Shown here: piece after piece, positions 1 through 6,315 of the stretch
How positions within the stretch are numbered: position 1 is the stretch's first letter
Layout of the letters: each line of letters begins with the position of its first letter
DNA from: an uncultured Marmoricola sp.
Lineage (GTDB): Bacteria > Actinomycetota > Actinomycetes > Propionibacteriales > Nocardioidaceae
Assembly (NCBI RefSeq): GCF_943913695.1
Contig: NZ_CALTZE010000099.1
Coordinates: 1 to 14,264 of the forward strand
Length of the DNA: 14,264 nucleotides
Direction: 5' to 3'
The notes under the pieces: generated by a model
The model's database searches: none
What the model saw: the letters and a program-made list of their open reading frames with translations, nothing else
What the model was told of the DNA's origin: nothing
Program-made: the position numbers and the translations under genes

Positions 1-1176
1 CCCTCCCTGCTCGCCTTCCTCTCCCGTGAGACCACCGGTGGGCTGCTGCTCATCGCCGCCGCCGCGGTCGCCCTGGTGTGGGCGAACTCGCCGTGGCGCG
101 AGGGCTACCACGACCTTGTCGGGACCGTCGTGGGCCCCTCGGCCCTGCGTCTGGACCTCTCCCTGGGCGCCTGGGCCGCTGACGGCGCGCTGGCGGTCTT
201 CTTCTTCGTCGTCGGCCTCGAGCTCAAGCACGAGCTCCGGGCCGGGTCGCTGCGCGACTGGCGCGAGGCGGCCGTGCCGGTGCTGGCCGCCGTCGGCGGC
301 ATGATGGTGCCGGCCCTGATCTTCCTGCTGACCCTCCAGCTGAGCGACAGCACCGGTCTCGCCGACGGCTGGGCGATCCCGACTGCGACCGACATCGCCT
401 TCGCCCTGGCCGTGCTGGCGATCTTCGGCCGGGGGCTGCCCTCGGCGCTGCGCATCTTCCTGCTCACGCTCGCCGTGGTCGACGACCTGCTGGCCGTGAC
501 CATCATCGCCGTCTTCTACACCGAGGGTCTGGTCGTCGGCTGGCTGCTGCTCGGCCTCCTCGTCGTCGCGCTCTTCGCGGTGGTGGCGCGCAGCCGGCGC
601 GGCAGCCTGCCGCTGCTGCTCGCGCTCGGCGCACTCGCCTGGTGGCTGGTGCACGAGTCGGGCGTGCACGCGACGATCGCCGGCGTGCTGCTCGGCATGG
701 TCGTGCCCGCACGGGCGCGCTTCGAGGAGACCGACTCGCGGGTGCACCAGTACGAGTCGCTCGCCCGCCCGCTCTCCGGCGCCCTGGCGCTGCCGGTCTT
801 CGCCTTCTTCGCCGCCGGCGTGAGCGTGCTGGGCGAGGACCGGTCGATCTTCGACCAGCCGCTGACCTACGCGATCGCCGGCGGTCTGCTCGGCGGCAAG
901 CTGCTCGGCATCCTCGGCGGGGCAGCGCTGGCCTCGCGGCTGCCAGGCCTGCGGCTCCAGGGAGGGGTCACGGTCCGCGACCTGTTGCCGGTCGCCCTGC
1001 TGGCGGCCATCGGCTTCACGGTCTCACTGCTGATCGCCGAGCTCTCCTACCCGGGGAGCGACACCACCGACACGGCCACGATCGCCGTGCTGCTCACCTC
1101 GGTGCTCGCGGCCTGCGTGGCAGCAGTCGTGCTCCGTCTCGACGTACGCCGGCATCTCGCACGCGACGTCGTTTAG
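1..1176 (+). CDS. nhaA: Na+/H+ antiporter NhaA (5'-truncated by window edge)
   Basis: Integral membrane antiporter that exchanges Na+ for protons for sodium and pH homeostasis. The open frame runs from base 1 to a TAG at 1174-1176 (391 residues visible). The first visible residues (FLSRETTGGLLLIAAA) align near residue 7 of Escherichia coli NhaA, so only a few N-terminal codons, perhaps with a short extension, lie outside the window. Key family residues are present: the TATDIAFAL segment with Asp at visible residue 131 (E. coli D133), the VVDDLLAV pair at 161-162 (E. coli D163/D164, the ion-binding aspartates), SGVHATIAGVLLG, and Lys at 300 in GGKLLG (E. coli K300). About 11-12 hydrophobic helices are evident, as expected for the family. 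The ATG-like internal starts are not real starts, because conserved sequence continues to the window edge. The trehalose synthase gene follows after 20 bp on the same strand, so co-transcription is possible but there is no obvious functional link. Confidence 0.96.
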   Translation, partial: PSLLAFLSRETTGGLLLIAAAAVALVWANSPWREGYHDLVGTVVGPSALRLDLSLGAWAADGALAVFFFVVGLELKHELRAGSLRDWREAAVPVLAAVGGMMVPALIFLLTLQLSDSTGLADGWAIPTATDIAFALAVLAIFGRGLPSALRIFLLTLAVVDDLLAVTIIAVFYTEGLVVGWLLLGLLVVALFAVVARSRRGSLPLLLALGALAWWLVHESGVHATIAGVLLGMVVPARARFEETDSRVHQYESLARPLSGALALPVFAFFAAGVSVLGEDRSIFDQPLTYAIAGGLLGGKLLGILGGAALASRLPGLRLQGGVTVRDLLPVALLAAIGFTVSLLIAELSYPGSDTTDTATIAVLLTSVLAACVAAVVLRLDVRRHLARDVV

Positions 1177-1196
1177 GGGTGGGCCCCGGTGGCACG

Positions 1197-3488
1197 ATGA
1201 CTCCCATGGCCGAGTCCGTGCCCTCCCCCGATGACCTGCCGAGCGACCCGTCCGGCACCACCGACGAGTTCGAGGCCCACGAGCCCAGCGAGATCACCTA
1301 CTCCGAGCAGTTCTTCCCCGCGCGTCCGCGGGCGCTGCGCCCGCGGGCGCGGCTGCGCCCCCAGGGCAGCCCGACCCAGGGCGAGGAGCGCACCGGGGAG
1401 CCGGTGGGCACCAACCCGTTCTACGTCGCGTGGCTGCAGCGCTCCTCGATGCTGCGCGACGCCAACGTGATCGCCGGGCAGTTCTCCGGGCGCGGCAGCA
1501 TGTGGCAGCGCCCCTTCGCCACCCCCGACCCGCGCGAGGCGATCCGCACCGCCGGCGTGTGGTTCACCGCCTACCCGCTCTCGCTCTACACCAAGCCCGG
1601 CGCGTCCTTCCTCGGCACGCTGGCCGACCCCGACCTGTGGCAGGTCTTCGAGACCATCGGCGTGCAGGGCGTGCACACCGGGCCGGTCAAGCGCGCCGGC
1701 GGCCTCGCGGGCTGGGAGCCCACGCCGAGCGTCGACGGGCACTTCGACCGGGTCAGCACCGAGATCGACGACGCCTTCGGCAGCGAGGACGACTTCCGCA
1801 CCATGTGCGAGGTGGCCAGCGACCACGGCGGCACCATCATCGACGACATCGTCCCCGGCCACACCGGCAAGGGCGCCGACTTCCGGCTGGCCGAGATGAA
1901 CGTCGAGGACTACCCCGGCATCTACCACATGGTCGAGATCGAGCCCGACGACTGGCACCTGCTGCCCGAGGTCCGGCCGGGACGCGACAGCGCCAACCTC
2001 GACGCCGAGACCGAGGAGCAGCTGGCCAAGGCCGGCTACATCATCGGCCGGCTGCAGCGCGTGATCTTCTACGACCCCGGCGTCAAAGACACCAACTGGT
2101 CGGTCACCGCGCCGGTGGTCGGCCCCGACGGCATCGAGCGGCGCTGGGTCTACCTGCACTACTTCAAGGAGGGCCAGCCCTCCATCAACTGGCTCGACCC
2201 CACCTTCGCCGGGATGCGCCTGGTCTTCGGCGACGCGCTGCACTCGATCGGCGACCTGGGCTCCGGCGCCCTGCGGCTCGACGCCAACGGCTTCCTCGGG
2301 GTCGAGAAGAGCGCCGAGGGCCCGGCCTGGTCCGAGGGCCACCCGCTCTCCGAGGCCGCCAACCACCTGATCGCGAGCATGGTGCGCAAGGTCGGCGGCT
2401 TCACCTTCCAGGAGCTCAACCTGACCATCGACGACATCCGCGAGACCTCGCAGGCGGGAGCCGACCTCTCCTACGACTTCGTCAACCGCCCGGCCTACCA
2501 CCACGCCCTGGCCTGCGCCGACACCGAGTTCCTCCGGCTGACGCTCAACCTGTCGCTGGAGCACTCAGTGCCGCCCATCGGGCTGGTGCACGCGCTGCAG
2601 AACCACGACGAGCTCACCTACGAGCTGGTGCACTTCGCCACCCGCCACAAGGACGACGAATACAGCTTCCGCGGCGAGACCGTGCTCGGCGGCGACCTCG
2701 CCGAGACCGTGCGCGCCGACCTCGTCGAGCACCTGACCGGGCCCGCGGCGCCCTACAACGCCATCTTCACCACCAACGGCATCGCCTCGACGACCGCGAG
2801 TATCATCGCCGCCTCGCTCGGCGTCACCGACCTCGACGACATCGACGAGGAGACGGCCGAGGAGATCCGGCGGGCGCACCTGCTGCTGGCGAAGTTCAAC
2901 GCCTGGCAGCCCGGGGTCTTCGCGCTCTCGGGCTGGGACCTGTGCGGGATGCTGCCGCTGCCGCGCGAGCAGGTGCGCCACCTGCTCGCCGGGGGCGACA
3001 CCCGCTGGATCCACCGCGCCACCTACGACCTGATGGGCTACGAGCCCGACACCGACTCCCGCGTCACGCGTCGCGACAGGATGCCGCGCGGGCGCAGCCT
3101 CTACGGCCCGCTGCCCGCCCAGCTGGAGGATCCCCACTCCTTCGCCTCGCAGCTGCGCGACGTCCTCCGGGTGCGCGACGCCTCCGGCGTGGCGACCGCC
3201 GACCAGGTCGACGTACCCCAGGTCTCCCACCGGGGGATGCTGGTGATGGTGCACCGCCTCGTCGACGGCGAGCACGCCGGCAGCCAGCAGGTCACCGTGC
3301 TCAACTTCTCCGGCGAGGACGTGCTCGGCTCGGTGCGCTCCGAGCAGCTGACACCCGGCGCCACCGTCACCGACCTGGCCGACGGGATGGACCTCGGCTC
3401 GGTCGATGAGCTGCAGAGCTTCATCGTGACGCTCGCGCCCTACGAGGGCCTCGCGCTCGTCGTCACGACCCCTCCCGTCGAGGACTGA
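1197..3488 (+). CDS. treS: Trehalose synthase (maltose alpha-D-glucosyltransferase), GH13, P. stutzeri type
   Basis: Intramolecular transglucosylase interconverting maltose and trehalose, cytoplasmic. From residue 73 (NPFYVAWLQRSSML) to the end (~691 aa) the protein closely follows my memory of the Pseudomonas stutzeri-type trehalose synthase (~690 aa), e.g. VWFTAYPLSLYT, GVQGVHTGPVKRAGGL, GKGADFRLAEM and YLHYFKEGQPSINWLDPTF. GH13 sites: region I IIDDIVPGHTG (D216/D217, H222), nucleophile D362 in ALRLDANGF, acid/base E406 in FTFQELNLT, and D471 in QNHDELTYE. The C-terminal ~100 residues form a beta domain (LNFSGED, APYEGLALVV). Relative to that enzyme there is an extra ~72-residue Pro/Arg- and acid-rich N-terminus that looks disordered. 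ATG at 1197 is chosen because it is the first start after the nhaA stop, with GGTGG just upstream. ATG 1206, or even GTG 1404 just before the conserved domain, are alternatives. The frame is open upstream to 642, but that part overlaps nhaA and is not coding. Distinct from the common TreS type fused to maltokinase. Confidence 0.92.
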   Translation: MTPMAESVPSPDDLPSDPSGTTDEFEAHEPSEITYSEQFFPARPRALRPRARLRPQGSPTQGEERTGEPVGTNPFYVAWLQRSSMLRDANVIAGQFSGRGSMWQRPFATPDPREAIRTAGVWFTAYPLSLYTKPGASFLGTLADPDLWQVFETIGVQGVHTGPVKRAGGLAGWEPTPSVDGHFDRVSTEIDDAFGSEDDFRTMCEVASDHGGTIIDDIVPGHTGKGADFRLAEMNVEDYPGIYHMVEIEPDDWHLLPEVRPGRDSANLDAETEEQLAKAGYIIGRLQRVIFYDPGVKDTNWSVTAPVVGPDGIERRWVYLHYFKEGQPSINWLDPTFAGMRLVFGDALHSIGDLGSGALRLDANGFLGVEKSAEGPAWSEGHPLSEAANHLIASMVRKVGGFTFQELNLTIDDIRETSQAGADLSYDFVNRPAYHHALACADTEFLRLTLNLSLEHSVPPIGLVHALQNHDELTYELVHFATRHKDDEYSFRGETVLGGDLAETVRADLVEHLTGPAAPYNAIFTTNGIASTTASIIAASLGVTDLDDIDEETAEEIRRAHLLLAKFNAWQPGVFALSGWDLCGMLPLPREQVRHLLAGGDTRWIHRATYDLMGYEPDTDSRVTRRDRMPRGRSLYGPLPAQLEDPHSFASQLRDVLRVRDASGVATADQVDVPQVSHRGMLVMVHRLVDGEHAGSQQVTVLNFSGEDVLGSVRSEQLTPGATVTDLADGMDLGSVDELQSFIVTLAPYEGLALVVTTPPVED
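1326..1346. repeat. 21-bp GC-rich perfect inverted repeat inside treS 5' region
   Basis: CCGCGGGCGC at 1326-1335 and GCGCCCGCGG at 1337-1346 are perfect reverse complements around a single T. It lies in the part encoding the RPRALRPRARLRP stretch of the N-terminal extension of trehalose synthase. The Arg/Pro codon choice (CGC, CCG, GCG) could produce it by chance. It could also be a hairpin in a leader if translation really starts downstream. Confidence 0.6.
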
Positions 3489-3497
3489 CCGCCACCA

Positions 3498-3522
3498 GGC
3501 GGCGCGTGCAGGGTGCGCCGCT
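3498..3522. terminator. Candidate bidirectional terminator hairpin between convergent treS and ROK gene
   Basis: GCGGCGC (3499-3505) pairs perfectly with GCGCCGC (3515-3521) across a 9-base loop, and a G-T pair extends the stem to 3498/3522. It sits in the 43-bp gap between two convergent stop codons (3488 and 3532). There is no U-tract on either side, so it would be a non-canonical terminator of the kind common in actinobacteria, or simply a transcript 3'-end stabiliser. Confidence 0.5.
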
Positions 3523-3531
3523 GCGGCCGGC

Positions 3532-4725
3532 TCAGAGGCTCGCGAGCGCCCGGTCGATGGCCGTGGAGTCCAGGACGTTGCCGAGCGCGAGGGAGGCACA
3601 GCCGACGACGCCGGAGCGCTCGCCGTGGGTGAGCGGCACGATCGCCAGGTCGCGGGTGGCCAAGGCGGTGGCCCACGAGTAGAGCGACTCACGCAGTCCC
3701 GCGACCACGGGGTCGTAGGCGCCCGCGAGGTCGCCGCCGACCACGACCACCTGCGGGTTGAGCAGGTTGACCACGCCGGCCAGCACCTCGCCGATCCGCC
3801 GCCCCGCCTCGCGCACCAGCTGCCGGGCCTCGCCCTCGCCGCGGACGGCCAGGGCGACCAGGTCGCGGACGTGCTCGACGGGCAGGCCCAGCTCCTGGGC
3901 GCGCTGCACCAGCGCCCACCCGGAGGCGACGGTCTCCAGGCACCCGGTGTCACCGCAGCGGCAGGGCAGCCCCGCCGCGGCCGGCGTCTTGGTGTGCCCG
4001 ACCTCGCCTCCGGCGCCGAGCGCCCCGCGCACCAGCTGGCCGCCCACGACGATCCCGACGCCGATGCCGGTCGAGGCCTTCACGCAGACCAGGTCGCGGT
4101 AGTGCTCGAGGTGTCCCCGGCGCTCGGAGAGCGCCATCACGTTGGCGTCGTTGTCGCAGAAGAGCGGGGCGGAGGTGAGCGGAGCGAGGTAGGGCGAGAG
4201 CGGGACACCGTCCCAGCCGGTCATGATCGGGCTGTCGAGGCTGGCGGCCTTGTCCTGGTCGACCGTGCCGGGGATCGACAGGCCGGTGCCGCGCACCTGC
4301 CCGGGAGCGCGCCCGGCCTCGTCCAGCAGCTCCCCGAGCGCCTCGACCACCCGAGGCATCAGCACCTCCGGGGTGGTGCCTACCTCCTGCTCGACGTCGC
4401 GGGCCACCAGCACGGTGCCCTCGAGGTCGCACACCGCCAGCTGGGTGCGGCTGCGGCCGATGGCGGCCGCCAGGACGACGCCGGCGTCGCGGTCGAGCAC
4501 CAGCCGCGCCGGTGGACGCCCCGGGCCGGGGCGCTCGGGCTCGGAGGTCTCGACGACCAGACCCGAGTCGAGCAGCGACTGCACCCGCGCAGCGACGGCG
4601 GTGCGGGAGAGGCCGGTGAGCCGGCCGATCTCGCTGCGGGTGTCGGCGCGGGCGTCGCGGACCAGCGAGAACACCTCGCCCGTCGTGGCCGGGACGCCCC
4701 ACGAGAGGTCGGGCATGTGCGGCAT
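3532..4725 (-). CDS. ROK-family transcriptional repressor
   Basis: Sugar-responsive DNA-binding repressor of the NagC/XylR/Mlc class, 397 aa, cytoplasmic. Residues ~15-60 form a winged helix-turn-helix (TRSEIGRLTGLSRTAVAAR then LLDSGLVVE), followed by a GPGRPP linker (67-72) and a ROK domain. The sugar-binding/catalytic motif DNDAN (191-195) and the ROK signature GALGAGGEVGHTK are present. The zinc site CRCGDTGCLE is intact (C255, C257, C262, with H244). The N-terminal phosphate loop, DxGGT in ROK kinases, is replaced by AIGRSRTQ (89-96), so kinase activity is unlikely and a pure regulator is inferred. ATG at 4725 is preferred over the in-frame ATG at 4716 because GGGGTGG lies 4 bases upstream of 4725. 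It is transcribed away from zwf-edd-eda across a shared ~106-bp gap, so it probably controls that operon, itself, or both. Its ligand (a hexose, a phosphosugar or gluconate) cannot be read from sequence. Confidence 0.93.
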   Translation of the reverse strand: MPHMPDLSWGVPATTGEVFSLVRDARADTRSEIGRLTGLSRTAVAARVQSLLDSGLVVETSEPERPGPGRPPARLVLDRDAGVVLAAAIGRSRTQLAVCDLEGTVLVARDVEQEVGTTPEVLMPRVVEALGELLDEAGRAPGQVRGTGLSIPGTVDQDKAASLDSPIMTGWDGVPLSPYLAPLTSAPLFCDNDANVMALSERRGHLEHYRDLVCVKASTGIGVGIVVGGQLVRGALGAGGEVGHTKTPAAAGLPCRCGDTGCLETVASGWALVQRAQELGLPVEHVRDLVALAVRGEGEARQLVREAGRRIGEVLAGVVNLLNPQVVVVGGDLAGAYDPVVAGLRESLYSWATALATRDLAIVPLTHGERSGVVGCASLALGNVLDSTAIDRALASL

Positions 4726-4831
4726 TGAACCACCCCGTTCACCGGATCGACCTGCCTGACCGGTCTAATTTAACCTCACAGATACCTAATTACGCTTGCT
4801 CTCGTGCATAACCCTCCCTACGGTGGTGCGC
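4726..4831. promoter_or_regulatory. Divergent ROK / zwf control region
   Basis: This is the only AT-rich non-coding stretch in the window. It contains the hexamer CTAATT twice on the same strand (4765-4770 and 4786-4791), start to start 21 bp apart, about two helical turns. It also holds the perfect palindromes GACCGGTC (4758-4765) and TAATTA (4787-4792). A 5-bp inverted repeat, TGAAC (4726-4730) / GTTCA (4737-4741), brackets the ribosome-binding site of the ROK gene. These are operator candidates for the adjacent ROK repressor, although none is a clean match to a known ROK operator. Both divergent promoters must lie here. Confidence 0.6.
4796..4824 (+). promoter_or_regulatory. Candidate zwf promoter (possibly leaderless)
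   Basis: TTGCTC at 4796-4801 (-35-like) and TACGGT at 4819-4824 (fits the actinobacterial -10 pattern TANNNT) are separated by 17 bp. The -10 ends 7 bases before the zwf ATG at 4832, so transcription would begin at or next to the start codon. The competing reading is that GGTGGT (4822-4827) serves as a Shine-Dalgarno sequence and the promoter lies further upstream. Confidence 0.4.
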
Positions 4832-6307
4832 ATGAGCCAGACACCCCCCGGCGACATCCCCCTCGCCGACGTCGTGGTCTTCGGCGGCACCGGCGACCTC
4901 GCCGTGCGCAAGCTGCTGCCCGCGCTCTACCTGCGCGACCGCGACGGCCAGCTGCCGCCACGCTCCCGCGTCATCGCGACCTCGCGCGCCGGCCTCGACG
5001 ACGAGGGCTACCGCGCCAAGGTGCGCGGCGAGCTGCCGCGCTTCGTGGCCGCCGACGAGCTCGACCCCGAGGCCCTCGAGCGCTTCCTGGCCCGGCTCTC
5101 CCACACCAGCCTCGACATCGCCGAGGGCGACGGCTGGGAGGAGCTCGCCTCCCGGCTCGACGACCCCGAGCGGGTGCGGGTCTTCTACCTCGCCATCGCC
5201 CCGGGTCTCTTCGGGTCGGTCAGCGCCCGCCTGGCCGAGCAGGCCCTCGTGACCCCGCAGTCACGGCTGGTGCTGGAGAAGCCGATCGGCCGCGACCTGG
5301 CCTCGGCGCGGGAGATCAACGACGCCGTGGGTGCGGTCTTCGAGGAGCACCAGATCTTCCGGATCGACCACTACCTGGGCAAGGAGAGCGTGCAGAACCT
5401 GCTCGTCACGCGCTTCGCCAACACCTTCCTCGAGCCGCTGTGGAACGCCACGGCCATCGACCACGTGCAGATCACCGCCTCGGAGACCCTGGGGGTCGGC
5501 GGTCGCGGCGGCTACTACGACACCTCGGGCGCCCTGCGCGACATGGTGCAGAACCACCTGCTGCAGCTGCTGTGCCTCGTGGCCATGGAGCCCCCGACCT
5601 ACGTCGGCCACGAGACCGTGCGCGACGAGAAGCTCAAGGTGCTCCAGGCGCTGCGACCGATCACCGGCGCCGACGTCGAGCGGCACGTGGTGGCCGGGCA
5701 GTACGCCGCCGGGCTCGTCGACGGCGCCGTCGCGCCGGCGTACGCCGAGGAGGCCGAGAGCCCGCACTCGCGCACCGAGACCTTCGTGGCGATCCGCGCC
5801 GAGGTCGCCAACTGGCGCTGGGCCGGCGTGCCCTTCTACCTGCGCACCGGCAAGCGCATGGACCGCCGGGCCTCGGAGATCGTGATCCAGTTCAAGGACG
5901 TGCCGCACCCGATGTTTCCCCACGCCGAGGGCAGCTCCGAGCCCAATCGGCTGGTGATCACGCTGCAGCCCGAGGAGGGCATGCGGCTGCACCTGACCGC
6001 CAAGGAGCCCGGCCCCGGGGGCATCCGGCTGCGCCCGGTCTCCCTCGACCTCAGCTACAGCCACACCTTCGACCAGCGCTCCCCCGAGGCCTACGAGCGG
6101 CTGCTGATGGACGTCGTGCGCGGCAACCCGCAGCTGTTCATGCGGCGCGACGAGGTCGAGGCGGCGTGGGCCTTCGTCGAGCCGATCCACGACCACTGGG
6201 CACGTACGTCGGCCCGGCCGCGCCGCTACCCCGCCGGCACGAGCGGACCCAACGCCGCCACCACCCTGATCGAGCGCGACGGGCGCTCCTGGCACGAGCA
6301 CGAGTGA
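4832..6307 (+). CDS. zwf: Glucose-6-phosphate 1-dehydrogenase
   Basis: Oxidises glucose-6-phosphate to 6-phosphogluconolactone with NAD(P)+, the entry step for the Entner-Doudoroff and oxidative pentose phosphate routes; cytoplasmic. Length is 491 aa, normal for the family. The N-terminal Rossmann motif is VVFGGTGDLAVRKLLPAL (dinucleotide loop from residue 18; GGTGD rather than the commoner GASGD). The active-site signature RIDHYLGKE gives D179, H180 and K184, and the catalytic base His is H242 in MVQNHLLQLL (equivalent to D177, H178 and H240 of the Leuconostoc enzyme). The substrate-domain segments DEKLKVLQALRP and FYLRTGKRM are present. The frame is open to a TTG at 4796, but ATG 4832 gives the usual short N-terminus before the Rossmann strand. 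GTG codons at 4823 and 4826 are possible alternatives. It is the first gene of a zwf-edd-eda operon, and its TGA (6305-6307) overlaps the ribosome-binding site of edd. The coenzyme preference cannot be fixed from these motifs. Confidence 0.97.
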   Translation: MSQTPPGDIPLADVVVFGGTGDLAVRKLLPALYLRDRDGQLPPRSRVIATSRAGLDDEGYRAKVRGELPRFVAADELDPEALERFLARLSHTSLDIAEGDGWEELASRLDDPERVRVFYLAIAPGLFGSVSARLAEQALVTPQSRLVLEKPIGRDLASAREINDAVGAVFEEHQIFRIDHYLGKESVQNLLVTRFANTFLEPLWNATAIDHVQITASETLGVGGRGGYYDTSGALRDMVQNHLLQLLCLVAMEPPTYVGHETVRDEKLKVLQALRPITGADVERHVVAGQYAAGLVDGAVAPAYAEEAESPHSRTETFVAIRAEVANWRWAGVPFYLRTGKRMDRRASEIVIQFKDVPHPMFPHAEGSSEPNRLVITLQPEEGMRLHLTAKEPGPGGIRLRPVSLDLSYSHTFDQRSPEAYERLLMDVVRGNPQLFMRRDEVEAAWAFVEPIHDHWARTSARPRRYPAGTSGPNAATTLIERDGRSWHEHE

Positions 6308-6315
6308 GGACCCCC

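Noticed and set aside
642..1196. Upstream extension of the treS reading frame overlapping nhaA (Arg/Ala/Gly-rich)
   Set aside because: It lies wholly on the conserved nhaA coding sequence and gives low-complexity Arg/Pro-rich protein, a shadow frame in GC-rich DNA.
1173..2564. 463-codon antisense open frame across treS
   Set aside because: It mirrors third-position GC bias of the sense gene; the translation is Val/Gly/Ala/Asp-rich with no domain, and treS is certain.
4804..6315. Open frame preceding edd that overlaps zwf, suggesting a giant fusion
   Set aside because: The zwf frame holds all G6PDH motifs, and edd has its own ATG at 6316 with a well-placed GAGGA; the upstream reading is Arg/Pro-rich noise.
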